Of a stretch of DNA of 64,000 nucleotides, positions 37,431 through 47,388 are shown piece by piece; position 1 is the stretch's first letter; every line of letters starts with the position of its first letter. Origin of the DNA: Lysobacter enzymogenes (GTDB lineage Bacteria > Pseudomonadota > Gammaproteobacteria > Xanthomonadales > Xanthomonadaceae); NCBI RefSeq assembly GCF_900106525.1, contig NZ_FNOG01000003.1, forward strand, positions 62,001 through 126,000, given 5' to 3'. Made by a program: the position numbers and the translations under genes. The notes under the pieces were generated by a model. The model did no database searches. It was not told the DNA's origin and saw only the letters and a list, made by a program, of their open reading frames with translations.

Positions 37431-37459
37431 AGTATATGCGCCGCCGCAGCCTCCGGCAA
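37431..37459 (-). promoter_or_regulatory. Sigma-70 promoter of tRNA-Glu
   Basis: On the minus strand, -35 TTGCCG (complement of 37454-37459), a 17-bp spacer and -10 TATACT (complement of 37431-37436) lie ~80 bp upstream of the tRNA. Confidence 0.65.
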
Positions 37460-37509
37460 CGGCCTGACCCACGAATTTCTTTCTAGATAAGGCGGCGCGT
37501 CCGCGTTCG

Positions 37510-38871
37510 ATGCAAGCCGACAATTCCTCATCCCCTGTTACGACCTCGCTGCGGGTGATCCCGCGCGACCAGCACAATGTCTCGCGCAAGGACATCAGCC
37601 CCAATGCGTTGCGGGTGCTGTACCGATTGCGCGACAGCGGCTTCGGCGCCTACCTGGTGGGCGGCGCGGTGCGCGACATCCTGGTCGGCGGCCATCCCAA
37701 GGACTTCGACGTGGCCACCGACGCCACGCCCGAACAGGTCAAGGGATTGTTCCGCAACTGCCGCCTGATCGGTCGCCGCTTTCGCCTGGCCCATGTGGTC
37801 TACGGCCGCGAGATCATCGAAGTCGCCACCTTCCGCGCCAACAGCGACGACGGCAGCGGCGACCGCGAGACCGACGACGGCGGCCGGCTGCTGCGCGACA
37901 ACGTCTACGGCAGCATCGAAGACGATGCGGTGCGACGCGACTTCACCGCCAACGCGCTGTATTACGCGGTCGAGGATTTCTCGGTGCGCGACTACGTCGG
38001 CGGCTTCGAGGACGTGCAGAACCGCTTGATGCGCCTGATCGGCGATCCGGAAACGCGCTACCGCGAAGACCCGGTGCGCATGCTGCGCGCGGTGCGTCTG
38101 GCGGCCAAGCTCGGTTTCGAGATCGAGCGCGGCACCGCCGAGCCGATCCCGCACCTGGCGCCGTTGTTGGCCGAGGCCGCGCCGGCGCGCTTGTTCGAGG
38201 AATGCCTCAAGCTGTTCCTGTCCGGCCACGCGGTTGAGAGCTTCCTCGGCCTGGAGCGCTACGGCTTGCTGCCCGCGCTGCTGCCGGAAAGCGCCGCGGC
38301 GCTGAAGTCCAACCGCAGCGGCGCGCTGCGGCGCATGGTGCTCGAAGGCCTGAAGGGCACCGACGCGCGCGTGGCCGCCGACGAGCCGGTGTCGCCGGCG
38401 TTCCTGTTCGCGCTGCTGCTGTGGCCGGCGTATTGCCGCGACCTCATGGGCTTGCAGGCGCAGGGCGTGCACACGGCCGAGGCGCAGCGCCGCGCGGCCG
38501 ACCGGGTCACCTTGCACCAGCTCGCCACGATCGCGCTGCCGCGCCGGTTCTCGCTGCCGATGCAGGAGATCTGGCTGCTGCAGTCGCGCTTCCAGCAACG
38601 CCAGCGCAAGCGCGTGTTCCGCCTGCTGTCGCATCCGCGCTTCCGCGCCGCGTTCGATTTCCTGAGCCTGCGCACGGCCGCTTCGGACGAGCATTCGGCC
38701 GATGTCGAGTTCTGGCGCGAGGCGCAGCAGCATCCTAACGAACTGTTGGCGCAGCAGGAGTCGCAGGCGCGTGAGGCTGAGGACGGCGGCGACGAGGAGG
38801 GCGGCGACGGCCGCGCTCCGCGCAAGCGCCGCCGGCGCCGGCGCGCCGCACCGGGCGGCGGCGCGGAGTAA
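37510..38871 (+). CDS. pcnB: Poly(A) polymerase I
   Basis: This 453-residue nucleotidyltransferase adds poly(A) tails that promote RNA decay. The head domain has YLVGGAVRDILVGGHPKDFDVATDA with the metal-binding Asp65 and Asp67, then RLIGRRFRLAHV and a neck with DPVRMLRAVRLAAKLGFEIE, DFTANALYY. The C-terminal tail is Arg-rich (RKRRRRRR), as in E. coli PcnB, for RNA binding. The tRNA-Glu gene lies upstream in opposite orientation. It heads the folK-panBCD group, though 207 bp separate it from folK. Confidence 0.94.
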   Translation: MQADNSSSPVTTSLRVIPRDQHNVSRKDISPNALRVLYRLRDSGFGAYLVGGAVRDILVGGHPKDFDVATDATPEQVKGLFRNCRLIGRRFRLAHVVYGREIIEVATFRANSDDGSGDRETDDGGRLLRDNVYGSIEDDAVRRDFTANALYYAVEDFSVRDYVGGFEDVQNRLMRLIGDPETRYREDPVRMLRAVRLAAKLGFEIERGTAEPIPHLAPLLAEAAPARLFEECLKLFLSGHAVESFLGLERYGLLPALLPESAAALKSNRSGALRRMVLEGLKGTDARVAADEPVSPAFLFALLLWPAYCRDLMGLQAQGVHTAEAQRRAADRVTLHQLATIALPRRFSLPMQEIWLLQSRFQQRQRKRVFRLLSHPRFRAAFDFLSLRTAASDEHSADVEFWREAQQHPNELLAQQESQAREAEDGGDEEGGDGRAPRKRRRRRRAAPGGGAE

Positions 38872-39078
38872 GCGGCTGCGGCGCGGCGCTGTTGCGCCGG
38901 CTGCCTGCTTCTCCAAGTCCGCTGTTCCGGGGCCGCTTCGCCCGATCCGCTCCGGTGGGCCCGACGCGGTATCCGCCCGGTCCGCCGCCGGCCGGTTCTT
39001 TTCGCTGTCGCGTCGCCATGCCGGCCGTTTTCGCAGCCCGACCGCGTCGCCCCTAGCGCGTTCGCGCGCCAGTACGCC

Positions 39079-39594
39079 ATGACTCCAACCGTTTCCGCCT
39101 ACATCGGCCTGGGCAGCAATCTCGGCGACAGCGCCGCGGTGTTGCGCGCGGCCCTGCGCGCGCTGGCCGCCTTGCCCGAGTCGCGCCTGCTGCGCGCTTC
39201 GCGGCTGTACCGCACCGCGGCCTGGGGCCGCACCGACCAGCCGGACTTCCTCAACGCGGTGGCGCAGCTGGAAACCGCGTTGCCGGCGCGCGAACTGCTG
39301 GCGGCGATGCTCGGCATCGAACGCGAAGCCGGACGCGCGCGCCGCGCCGACGGCAGCGACCGCTGGGGCCCGCGCACCCTGGACCTGGACCTGCTGCTGT
39401 ACGGCGACGCGGTCATCGCCGAAGCCGGCCTGCACGTGCCGCATCCGCACCTGCACGAGCGCGCGTTCGCGCTGGCGCCGCTGGTGGAGATCGCGCCGGA
39501 GGTCTCGATCGCAGGCGTCGGCCTCGCGCGCGAGGCGCTGGGCCGGATCGACCTGGGCGGCATCGAAGCCCTGCCGGAAGGCGAGGGCAGCTGA
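39079..39594 (+). CDS. folK: 2-amino-4-hydroxy-6-hydroxymethyldihydropteridine pyrophosphokinase
   Basis: This 171-residue folate enzyme transfers pyrophosphate from ATP to 6-hydroxymethyl-dihydropterin. Family features are YIGLGSNLGD at the N terminus, YRTAAWGRTDQPDFLNAVAQLET, and RWGPRTLDLDLLLYGD with the Mg-binding Asp pair, plus VPHPHLHERAFALAPL. The length fits (E. coli 159). pcnB-folK-panB order is conserved in proteobacteria. Confidence 0.95.
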   Translation: MTPTVSAYIGLGSNLGDSAAVLRAALRALAALPESRLLRASRLYRTAAWGRTDQPDFLNAVAQLETALPARELLAAMLGIEREAGRARRADGSDRWGPRTLDLDLLLYGDAVIAEAGLHVPHPHLHERAFALAPLVEIAPEVSIAGVGLAREALGRIDLGGIEALPEGEGS

Positions 39595-39998
39595 GCTCCG
39601 GCCGCATCGCACCCACACCAGCCCCCTGTAGGAGCGGCGCAAGCCGCGACCGCGACAACGCAACCGCGGCGCCAGCGTCCTGGGCCGGCGATCGCGCCAT
39701 GTCTCGCCCTTTGTCGCAAATCGACACACGCCGCGGCGGATTCGCGGGAACGAAGGCATAGGCCGGTTTCGCCGCAGCCGCATTGTCGCGGTCGCGGCTT
39801 GCGCCGCTCCTACAGGGGGCGGCCGGGGTGGCGCGGCGAGATTGACCGTTTCGGGCGGCTCGGTCCGGTGCGCGCGTCTGCGCGCTTGCCTGCGCATGGC
39901 GGCCCGACAGCGTTGCGCCGGCGAGGGTCGCCAGGCGGCGGCAACCTGCTAAGTTAGGCGACCTCCCCATCACGTCCGTCGCCACCGGACTTCCGCCC
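39595..39998. repeat. Intergenic region with REP-like family A inverted pair
   Basis: The 404-bp gap between folK and panB holds a forward element at 39626-39651 and a reverse element at 39790-39815. No coding frame with proper bias is seen. The remaining ~180 bp before panB presumably contain its promoter, but I see no clear hexamers. Confidence 0.8.
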
Positions 39999-40838
39999 AT
40001 GTACACCTCGGCTCCGACCGACGCCACGCCTTCCGAGAAGCGCAAGGCCTGGACCGTGCCCATGCTCGCCGACGCCAAGCGCGACGGCCGCAAGCTGGTC
40101 ATGCTGACCGCCTACGACGCCAGTTTCGCCCGCACCATGGACGCCGCCGGCACCGACCTGGTGCTGGTCGGCGATTCGCTGGGCATGGTCGTGCAGGGCC
40201 ACAACAGCACCTTGCCGGTGAGTGCGGCCGACATGGCCTACCACACCGCCTGCGTCGCCCGCGGCCTGTCCAAGGCGCTGCTGATCGCCGACCTGCCGTT
40301 CGCCTCCGACGCCACGCCCGAGCGCGCGCTCGATGCGTCCATCGCGCTGCTGCGCGCGGGCGCGGCGATGGTCAAGATCGAAGGCGCCGGGCACAAGCTC
40401 GAGGTCATCCGCTTCCTGGTCGAACGCGAAATCCCGGTCTGCGCCCATCTCGGCCTGACCCCGCAATCGGTGCTGCGCCTGGGCGGCTACAAGCTGCAGG
40501 GCCGCGACGACGCCACTGCGGCCAAGCTGCGCAGCGATGCGCGCGCAGTGGCCGAGGCCGGCGCCGCGCTGCTGGTGCTGGAGTGCGTGCCGACCGGCCT
40601 GGCCCAGGCGGTCACCGCCGATCTGGCCATTCCCACCATCGGCATCGGCGCCGGCCCGCACTGCGACGGCCAGGTGCTGGTGCTGCACGACCTGCTCGGG
40701 GTCAACTCCGGCCACCGCCGGCCCAAGTTCGTCAAGGACTTCCTGGCCGAAGGCGGCTCGGTCGCCGGCGCCTTCGCCGCTTACGGCGAAGCGGTGCGCG
40801 ACGGCCGCTTCCCCGACGCCGCACATTCCTACGACTGA
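39999..40838 (+). CDS. panB: 3-methyl-2-oxobutanoate hydroxymethyltransferase
   Basis: This 279-residue enzyme makes ketopantoate, the first committed step to pantothenate. Motifs are [39 protein letters not shown](D), [20 protein letters not shown] and [21 protein letters not shown]; the catalytic Glu sits in LECVP. The length matches family members (264-280). panC and panD follow on the same strand, with gaps of 169 and 140 bp. Confidence 0.97.
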   Translation: MYTSAPTDATPSEKRKAWTVPMLADAKRDGRKLVMLTAYDASFARTMDAAGTDLVLVGDSLGMVVQGHNSTLPVSAADMAYHTACVARGLSKALLIADLPFASDATPERALDASIALLRAGAAMVKIEGAGHKLEVIRFLVEREIPVCAHLGLTPQSVLRLGGYKLQGRDDATAAKLRSDARAVAEAGAALLVLECVPTGLAQAVTADLAIPTIGIGAGPHCDGQVLVLHDLLGVNSGHRRPKFVKDFLAEGGSVAGAFAAYGEAVRDGRFPDAAHSYD

Positions 40839-41007
40839 GCGCGCGCCGCCGCGGGGCTGGAAATCGCCGCCGCGCGGCCCGACATAGGCCCCAGCGCAGG
40901 CTCCCGCGGAGCCTGGCGCCGCAGGCCTCGACCGGCATCCGCCGGCCGCCTGCCCGCGCATGGATCGCGCCGTCACTTCCACGCCGTCTTTCTTCGCGAG
41001 TTACCGC

Positions 41008-41859
41008 ATGCTGACCGTCGATCAACTGGGCGCCCTGCGTTCCACCCTGCAGGCCTGGCGCGCGTCCGGCCACAGCGTCGCCTTCGTCCCGACCATGGGC
41101 AACCTGCACGAAGGCCACCACTCGCTGATCCGCCTGGCGCGCGAGCGCGCCGACCGGGTGGTGGCGAGCGTGTTCGTCAACCCGACCCAGTTCGGCCCGA
41201 ACGAGGACTTCAGCCGCTACCCGCGCACCCCCGAGGCCGATGCCGACGGCTTGCGCGCGGCCGGCTGCGACCTGCTGTGGCGGCCGTCGGTGGAGACCAT
41301 GTACCCCTACGGGGCCGAGCGCACCGTGCAGGTGGCCGTGCCCGGGGTGACCCAAACCCTGGAAGGCGCGCACCGCCCCGGCCATTTCGACGGCGTCGCC
41401 ACGGTGGTGGCGCGGCTGTTCAACCAGGTCCGCCCGGACGTGGCCGTGTTCGGCCGCAAGGACTACCAGCAACTGGCGGTGATCCGTTACTTGGTGCGCG
41501 ACCTGGCCTTCCCGATCGAGATCGTGGCCGCGCCGACCCGGCGCGAGGCCGACGGCCTGGCGATGAGCTCGCGCAACCAATACCTGTCGCCGGCCGAGCG
41601 CGAGCGCGCGCCGCAGATCCATCGCACCCTGCAGGCGATGCGCGAGGCCGCCCAGGCCGGGCAGGGCCGCGAGGCGGTCGAGGCCGAAGCCGCGCGCCGG
41701 CTCACGGACGCCGGCTTCGAGGTCGACTACGCTGCGCTGCGCCGCCCGGACCTGACCCTGCCGGAGGCGGGCGAGACTGACGACGGCGAACGCGTCGCCC
41801 TGATCGCCGCCCGCCTGGGCCGCACCCGCCTGATCGACAACCTCGAATTCGCTGCCTGA
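41008..41859 (+). CDS. panC: Pantothenate synthetase
   Basis: This 283-residue ATP-dependent ligase joins pantoate and beta-alanine. It shows VPTMGNLHEGHHSLI with the HxGH nucleotide motif, SVFVNPTQFGPNEDF, EGAHRPGHFDGVATVV, FGRKDYQQL and the KMSKS-like MSSRNQYLSP. The ATG at 41008 gives MLTVDQLGAL, close to known PanC starts; an in-frame ATG at 40960 adds 16 residues without family resemblance. Confidence 0.96.
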   Translation: MLTVDQLGALRSTLQAWRASGHSVAFVPTMGNLHEGHHSLIRLARERADRVVASVFVNPTQFGPNEDFSRYPRTPEADADGLRAAGCDLLWRPSVETMYPYGAERTVQVAVPGVTQTLEGAHRPGHFDGVATVVARLFNQVRPDVAVFGRKDYQQLAVIRYLVRDLAFPIEIVAAPTRREADGLAMSSRNQYLSPAERERAPQIHRTLQAMREAAQAGQGREAVEAEAARRLTDAGFEVDYAALRRPDLTLPEAGETDDGERVALIAARLGRTRLIDNLEFAA

Positions 41860-41999
41860 ACGGGGCGGCGGCCGGCGCGAGGCAGCGAAAAGCTGCGTTG
41901 CGCCCGAGCCGCGCCCGGCCCATGTTGCAGCGCGCCATGCGCTGTTAGACTTCAGACCCCTTCGCGTCCGCGACGCCCGCGGGCCCACGAGTGACCGAC

Positions 42000-42380
42000 A
42001 TGCAACTGAACCTGCTCAAGGCCAAGATCCACCGCGCCACCGTCACCCACGCCGAGCTGCATTACGAAGGCTCCTGCGCGATCGACGGCCGCCTGCTCGA
42101 CATCTCGGGCATCCGCGAGTACGAGATGGTGCACATCTACAACATCAACAGCGGCCACCGCTTCTCCACCTACGCCATCCGCGGCGAAGAGGGCAGCGGG
42201 GTGATCTCGGTCAACGGCGCGGCCGCGCACAAGGCCCAGCCGGGCGACCTGGTGATCATCTGCGCCTACGGCATCTGCGACGAAGCCGAGGCGGCCAAGT
42301 ACAAGCCGACCCTGGTCTACGTGGACCGCGACAACCGGCTCACCCACACCAACCACTCGATGCCGGCCCAGGCCGCCTGA
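42000..42380 (+). CDS. panD: Aspartate 1-decarboxylase
   Basis: This 126-residue pyruvoyl enzyme makes beta-alanine for PanC. With the ATG at 42000 the self-processing bond is Gly24-Ser25 (HYEGSC), exactly as in E. coli; Lys9, Tyr58-like and INGAAAH-type features are also present ([14 protein letters not shown]). A GTG three codons upstream would shift this numbering. pgi starts 13 bp after it, so the two are probably co-transcribed. Confidence 0.97.
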   Translation: MQLNLLKAKIHRATVTHAELHYEGSCAIDGRLLDISGIREYEMVHIYNINSGHRFSTYAIRGEEGSGVISVNGAAAHKAQPGDLVIICAYGICDEAEAAKYKPTLVYVDRDNRLTHTNHSMPAQAA

Positions 42381-42393
42381 GAACCGAGGCACG

Positions 42394-43905
42394 ATGAGCG
42401 ACGACTCCCGACTCCACGAGCTGCGCGCCGAAGTCGGGCGCGTCGCTGCCACGCCGCTGTCCCGGCTGATCGCCGCCGACCCCGCCCGGGCCGGCGACTT
42501 CGCCCTCAAGGTCGGGCCGATCTACGCCAGCTTCGCCCGCCAGGGCTACGACCGCGACGCCCTGGCCTGGCTGTTCCGCGCCGCCGAAGCGGCCGGCAGC
42601 CGCGAGCGCCTGCAGGCGCTGTTCGACGGCCAGACCGTCAACGTCACCGAAGGCCGCCCGGCGCTGCACACCGCGCTGCGCGGCGATTTCTCCCACGCGC
42701 CGATCGCCCACGACGCCCACCGCGAGGCGCTCAAGGCGCGCGCGCAGATGCGCGCGGTGGTCGAGGCGCTGAGCGCGAGCGAGGTCACCGACATCGTCAG
42801 CGTCGGCATCGGCGGCTCCGACCTCGGCCCGCGCCTGGCGGTCGATGCGCTGAGCGGGCCGAAGCCGGGCCGCTTCCGCGTGCACTTCCTGTCCAACGTC
42901 GACGGCCACGCGGCCCAGCGCACGCTGGCCGGGCTCGATCCCAAGCGCACCGCGGCGCTGCTGATCTCCAAGACCTTCAGCACCCAGGAGACGCTGCTCA
43001 ACGGCGGCATCCTGCGCGACTGGCTCGGCGACGATTCGCGTTTGTACGCGATCAGCGCCAACGTCGAACGCGCGGCGCAGGCCTTCAACATCCCGGCCGA
43101 GCGCATCCTGCCGATGTGGGACTGGGTCGGCGGCCGCTACTCGCTGTGGTCGGCGGTGGGTTTGCCGATCGCGCTGGCGATCGGCATGGACGCGTTCGAG
43201 CAGTTCCTCTCCGGCGCGGCGCAGATGGACGCGCACGTGCTGCAGACCGAGCTGCCGCGCAACCTCGCCGCCTGGCACGCGCTGACCTCGATCTGGAACC
43301 GCAACGGCCAGGGCTACGCGACCCAGGCGGTGCTGGCCTACGACGAACGCCTGAAGCTGCTGTCGAACTACCTGCAGCAGCTGGTGATGGAGAGCCTGGG
43401 CAAGTCGGTCAAGCTCGACGGCTCGCCCGTGCACGGCGACACCGTGCCGGTGTGGTGGGGCGGCGCCGGCACCGACACCCAGCACAGCTTCTTCCAGGCG
43501 CTGCATCAGGGCACCTCGATCGTTCCGGCCGATTTCATCGGCGTGGTCCGCAGCGACGCGCCGTACCCGCAGAACCACCGCGCCCTGCACGCCAACCTGC
43601 TGGCGCAGACCGAGGCCTTCGCCAACGGCCAGCGCAGCGACGACCCGCACCGCGCCTACGCCGGCGGCCGCCCGAGCACGACGATCCTGCTCGACGCGCT
43701 TACCCCGGCGTCGCTCGGCGCGCTGCTGTCGATGTACGAGCACAGCGTGTACCTGCAGTCGGTGTTTTGGGGCATCAACGCCTTCGACCAGTTCGGCGTC
43801 GAACTGGGCAAGCAGGTCGCCAGCAAGCTGCTGCCGGCACTGGCCGGCGAGGCCGAGGCGGACGATCCGGTGACGCGCGAGTTGTTGGCGCGGTTGCGCG
43901 GATAA
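42394..43905 (+). CDS. pgi: Glucose-6-phosphate isomerase
   Basis: This 503-residue glycolytic enzyme interconverts G6P and F6P. Conserved segments are [51 protein letters not shown] (PGI signature), [13 protein letters not shown] and [20 protein letters not shown] with the catalytic Lys. It is shorter than E. coli Pgi (549), as usual in xanthomonads. GAGG lies upstream of the ATG. A perfect 12-bp stem terminator follows 18 bp after the stop. Confidence 0.97.
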   Translation: MSDDSRLHELRAEVGRVAATPLSRLIAADPARAGDFALKVGPIYASFARQGYDRDALAWLFRAAEAAGSRERLQALFDGQTVNVTEGRPALHTALRGDFSHAPIAHDAHREALKARAQMRAVVEALSASEVTDIVSVGIGGSDLGPRLAVDALSGPKPGRFRVHFLSNVDGHAAQRTLAGLDPKRTAALLISKTFSTQETLLNGGILRDWLGDDSRLYAISANVERAAQAFNIPAERILPMWDWVGGRYSLWSAVGLPIALAIGMDAFEQFLSGAAQMDAHVLQTELPRNLAAWHALTSIWNRNGQGYATQAVLAYDERLKLLSNYLQQLVMESLGKSVKLDGSPVHGDTVPVWWGGAGTDTQHSFFQALHQGTSIVPADFIGVVRSDAPYPQNHRALHANLLAQTEAFANGQRSDDPHRAYAGGRPSTTILLDALTPASLGALLSMYEHSVYLQSVFWGINAFDQFGVELGKQVASKLLPALAGEAEADDPVTRELLARLRG

Positions 43906-43923
43906 GTCGCTTGGCTTTGTGTT

Positions 43924-43955
43924 GACGAACGGCGCTTAGGCGCCGTTCGTCGTTT
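43924..43955 (+). terminator. Intrinsic terminator of pgi
   Basis: The perfect 12-bp stem GACGAACGGCGC/GCGCCGTTCGTC with TTAG loop is followed by GTTTC. Confidence 0.85.
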
Positions 43956-43983
43956 CAGGCCTCGGCGAAGCTGCGGCGGCTAC

Positions 43984-44082
43984 CTGTAGGAGCGGCGCGA
44001 GCCGCGACCGCGACAACGCAACTACGCCGCAAGGTTCGCGGTGGCTGCGTTGTCGCGGTCGCGGCTCGCGCCGCTCCTACAG
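43984..44082. repeat. REP-like family A, inverted pair
   Basis: A forward element at 43984-44009 and a reverse element at 44057-44082 lie between the convergent pgi and queG genes. CGACAACGCA/TGCGTTGTCG flanks extend the inverted repeat. Confidence 0.88.
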
Positions 44083-44086
44083 GGGA

Positions 44087-45205
44087 TTACAGGCAGGCTT
44101 CGTGCTTCGCCAGCGCCCATTGCACGTGTTCGCGCACCAGCTCGCTCGGATGCTCCTGGCGCGAACGCAGCGCCGCGATCACCTCCGGCGTCGTCGGCGC
44201 ATTGCCCAGCGCCACCGCGATATTGCGCAGCCAGCGCTCGTGCCCGCTGCGGCGGATCGCCGAGCCTTCGGTGCGGCGCAGGAACTCGTCCTCGTCCCAG
44301 GCGAACAACTGCGCCAACGTGGCCCGGTCGAGATCGTTGCGGGCGCGGAAATCCGGCTCGTCGCTGCGTTGGGCGAACTTGTTCCAAGGGCAGACCAGTT
44401 GGCAATCGTCGCAGCCGAAGATGCGGTTGCCGATCGGCTCGCGCAGCTCCAGCGGAATCGCGCCGGCGTGTTCGATGGTGAGGTAGGCGATGCAGCGGCG
44501 CGCGTCGAGCCGGTGCGGCGCGATGATGGCCTGGGTCGGGCAGATGTCGATGCAGCGCACGCAGGTGCCGCAGTGCGCGCTGGCCGGCGCGTCCACCGGC
44601 AGCGGCAGGTCGACGTAGATCTCGCCGAGGAAGAACCACGAGCCGCCGTCCTTGTCGATCAGGCAGGTGTGCTTGCCGATCCAGCCGAGCCCGGCGTTGC
44701 GCGCCAGCGCGCGTTCCAGCACCGGCGCGGAATCGACGAACACGCGATGGCCGAACGGCCCCACCAGTTCCGCCAAACGCTCGGCCAGCCGCTGCAGGCG
44801 TTGGCGCATGAGCTTGTGGTAGTCGCGGCCGAGCGCGTAACGCGCGACATAGGCGCGTTCGCCGTCGGCCAGCGTGGCCCAGGCTTCGTCGTCGTCGCGG
44901 CGGCCGTAATCCAGGCCGACCGAAATCACCCGCACCGTGCCCGGCAACAACTGCTGCGGCCGCGCGCGCAGCTCGCCGTGGCGCGCCATCCAGTCCATCG
45001 AGCCGTGCAGGCCGCGTTCCAGCCAATCCAGCAGATAGGCCTCGTCCTGGCCCAGCTCGACGCCGCTGATGCCGCAGCGCTGGAAGCCGAATTCGCGCGC
45101 CAGCTCGCGGATGCGCCGCGCCAGCGCCGAGTAGTCGGGCGCCGGCCGGCCGGCGGGGTCGCCGGGCGCGTCGGAGGAACTGGGGCTGGCGTCGATCTGG
45201 CTCAC
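44087..45205 (-). CDS. queG: Epoxyqueuosine reductase
   Basis: This 372-residue cobalamin-dependent iron-sulfur enzyme makes queuosine in tRNA. It has VISVGLDYGR, DYHKLMRQRL, VDSAPVLERALARNAGLGWIGKHTCLI (DSAPVLER...), and two [4Fe-4S] motifs CGTCVRCIDICPTQAI and CDDCQLVCPWN. The C-terminal ~60 residues have the HEAT-like form RNIAVALGNAP. I chose the GTG at 45205; starts further up would overlap the divergent nnr gene at 45231. The 25-bp divergent gap must hold both upstream signals. Confidence 0.93.
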   Translation of the reverse strand: MSQIDASPSSSDAPGDPAGRPAPDYSALARRIRELAREFGFQRCGISGVELGQDEAYLLDWLERGLHGSMDWMARHGELRARPQQLLPGTVRVISVGLDYGRRDDDEAWATLADGERAYVARYALGRDYHKLMRQRLQRLAERLAELVGPFGHRVFVDSAPVLERALARNAGLGWIGKHTCLIDKDGGSWFFLGEIYVDLPLPVDAPASAHCGTCVRCIDICPTQAIIAPHRLDARRCIAYLTIEHAGAIPLELREPIGNRIFGCDDCQLVCPWNKFAQRSDEPDFRARNDLDRATLAQLFAWDEDEFLRRTEGSAIRRSGHERWLRNIAVALGNAPTTPEVIAALRSRQEHPSELVREHVQWALAKHEACL

Positions 45206-45230
45206 GATGCGCCAAGTATAGAATCCAGGC

Positions 45231-46775
45231 ATGTCCCGGTCCCCCGATATCGCCGTCTCCGCCGAAATGGCAGGAGCGCCGCCAGAAATGCCGGCAGAAA
45301 CGCCGCTGTACGACACCGCCGCGCTGCGCGCGGTCGAGCGCGCGGCCGCGGCCGAACTCGGCGACGATTTCGAGCTGATGCGCCGCGCCGGCGAAGCGGC
45401 CTGGCGCGAATGGCTGGATCGCTGGACCCAGGCCTATTCGCTGCTGGTGGTGTGCGGCCCCGGCAACAACGGCGGCGACGGCTATGTCATGGCGACGCAT
45501 GCGCTGCGCAACGGCCGCCGGGTGCGCGTGCTGCGCCTGCGCGAGCACGCGCCGCGCGGCGAACTGGCGCAGCGCGCGGCGGCCGAGTACGCCGCAGCCG
45601 GCGGCGCGACGATCGAATTCGACGGCGCGCTGCCGGCCGCCGACGCCATCGTCGACGCCTTGTTCGGCATAGGTTTGTCGCGTCCGCCCGACGCAACGGC
45701 AGGCGCACTGATCGCGGCGATCAACGCCCACGGCGCGCCGGTGTTCGCGCTCGACGCGCCCAGCGGCGTCGACGCCGACCGCGGCGCCGCGCCCGGCGCG
45801 GCGGTGGTCGCCGACTGCACGCTGGAATTCATCGCCCGCAAGCACGGGCTGCGCACCGGCGCGGCGCTCGACTGCGCCGGCGAGCTGTTGCTCGCCGATC
45901 TCGGCCTGGACCTGCCTGCGCACGGCGTCTACCCGGTAGCCGAATGGCTGCGCGCGCCGGATTTGCGCCGCTGGCTGCGCCCGCGCCGGCGCGACAGCCA
46001 CAAGGGCCGCAACGGCCGGGTGCTGTGCATCGGCGGCGACCACGGCCACGGCGGCGCGTTGATGCTGTGCGCGCAGGCCGCCTTGCGCAGCGGCGCCGGC
46101 TTGGTCGACGCGGCGACCCGCGCCGAGCACATCGCGCCGCTGCTGGCGCGCCTGCCCGAAGCGATGCCGCGCGCGGTGGAATCCAGCGAAGACGTACGCG
46201 CCGCGCTCGCCGCCGCCGACGTGATCGCGATCGGCCCGGGCCTGGGCACGCAGGAGTGGGGCGCGCATTTGTTCGTCGCGGCGCTGACCAGCGGCAAGCC
46301 GCTGCTGCTCGACGCCGACGCCTTGAATCTGCTCGCCGCGCAGCCGCGCGCACTGCCCGCCGATTGCATCCTCACCCCGCATCCGGGCGAAGCCGCGCGC
46401 CTGCTCGGCAGCGACACCGCGCGCGTGCAGGCCGACAGCTACGCCGCGGTGCGCGCCTTGAGCGAGCGCTATCGCTGCGCGGTGGTGTTGAAGGGCGCGG
46501 GCACCTTGGTGCATGCGCCGGGGCAGGGCGTGCGCGCGATCGGCGCGGGCAATCCGGGCATGGCCGTGGGCGGTATGGGCGATGCGCTCAGCGGCGCGAT
46601 CGCGGCGCTGCGCGCGCAAGGCCTGGACGCGTTCGACGCGGCGAGTTGCGGCGCGCTGCTGCATTCGGTGGCCGGCGATCGCGCTGCGCGCGAAGGCGGC
46701 GAACGCGGCCTGTTGCCGAGCGACCTGATGCCGTGGCTGCGCCGCTGCGCCAATCCGCGCGCGGATGAGCGATGA
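45231..46775 (+). CDS. nnr: Bifunctional NAD(P)H-hydrate epimerase/dehydratase
   Basis: This 514-residue repair enzyme has an N-terminal epimerase (YjeF_N, ~25-220: LMRRAGEAAW, VVCGPGNNGGDGYVMA, ALDAPSGVDADRG, FIARKHGL) and a C-terminal ADP/ATP-dependent dehydratase (~230-510: SHKGRNGRVLCIGG, SGAGLVDAAT, AIGPGLGTQ, LDADALNLLA, LTPHPGEAARLL, GNPGMAVGGMGDALSG). It restores damaged NAD(P)HX. Its stop overlaps the tsaE start by 11 nt. The order queG-nnr-tsaE-amiC-mutL matches the E. coli queG-nnr-tsaE-amiB-mutL region. Confidence 0.95.
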   Translation: MSRSPDIAVSAEMAGAPPEMPAETPLYDTAALRAVERAAAAELGDDFELMRRAGEAAWREWLDRWTQAYSLLVVCGPGNNGGDGYVMATHALRNGRRVRVLRLREHAPRGELAQRAAAEYAAAGGATIEFDGALPAADAIVDALFGIGLSRPPDATAGALIAAINAHGAPVFALDAPSGVDADRGAAPGAAVVADCTLEFIARKHGLRTGAALDCAGELLLADLGLDLPAHGVYPVAEWLRAPDLRRWLRPRRRDSHKGRNGRVLCIGGDHGHGGALMLCAQAALRSGAGLVDAATRAEHIAPLLARLPEAMPRAVESSEDVRAALAAADVIAIGPGLGTQEWGAHLFVAALTSGKPLLLDADALNLLAAQPRALPADCILTPHPGEAARLLGSDTARVQADSYAAVRALSERYRCAVVLKGAGTLVHAPGQGVRAIGAGNPGMAVGGMGDALSGAIAALRAQGLDAFDAASCGALLHSVAGDRAAREGGERGLLPSDLMPWLRRCANPRADER

Positions 46776-47301
46776 TTTCGCGATGAATTCCGACGTCGCT
46801 TCCGAACTGCGTCTGCACCTGGCCGACGCCGACGCCACCGACGCGCTCGGCGCCGCGCTCGCGGCCGCGCGCTCGCCTGCGAACGCGCCCGCGTTGCACG
46901 TGCACCTGCACGGCGACCTCGGCGCTGGCAAATCGACCCTGGCGCGCGCCCTGTTGCGGGCGCTCGGCGTGCAGGGCGCGATCCGCAGCCCGACCTACAC
47001 CCTGGTCGAGCGCTACCCGCTCGCCGACGGCGGCGAAGCCTGGCACCTGGACCTGTACCGCATCGGCGACGCCGGCGAGCTGGAGTTCCTCGGCCTGGAC
47101 GGCGGCGAGGCCAGCCTGTGGCTGATCGAATGGCCCGAGCGCGGCCGCGGCTGGCTGCCGTCGGCCGATCTGCGCATCGATCTGGCCGTGGACGGGGCCG
47201 GCCGCAGCGTCCGGCTGGCGGCGGCCAGCGCCGGCGGTCGGGCCTGGCTGGCGGCGCTGGCCGCGGCGACCGGGATAGAGCCGGTTGCGGCCGACTCCTG
47301 A
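46765..47301 (+). CDS. tsaE: tRNA threonylcarbamoyladenosine biosynthesis ATPase TsaE
   Basis: This 178-residue ATPase partners TsaB and TsaD in making t6A37 on ANN-decoding tRNAs. Walker A is HGDLGAGKSTLARALLRALG, followed by IRSPTYTLVERYPL, HLDLYRIGDAGELEFLGL and LIEWPERG, all family marks. It is somewhat longer than E. coli TsaE (153). The ATG at 46765 overlaps the end of nnr; a second in-frame ATG is at 46783. Confidence 0.95.
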   Translation: MSDDFAMNSDVASELRLHLADADATDALGAALAAARSPANAPALHVHLHGDLGAGKSTLARALLRALGVQGAIRSPTYTLVERYPLADGGEAWHLDLYRIGDAGELEFLGLDGGEASLWLIEWPERGRGWLPSADLRIDLAVDGAGRSVRLAAASAGGRAWLAALAAATGIEPVAADS

Positions 47302-47388
47302 ACGATTCCCTAGGAAGTGGCGGCAGGTGCCGGATTTGCAAGGAAAAAATACTTGCAATTCCATAATCGCAGCGCTTAACTTACGCCC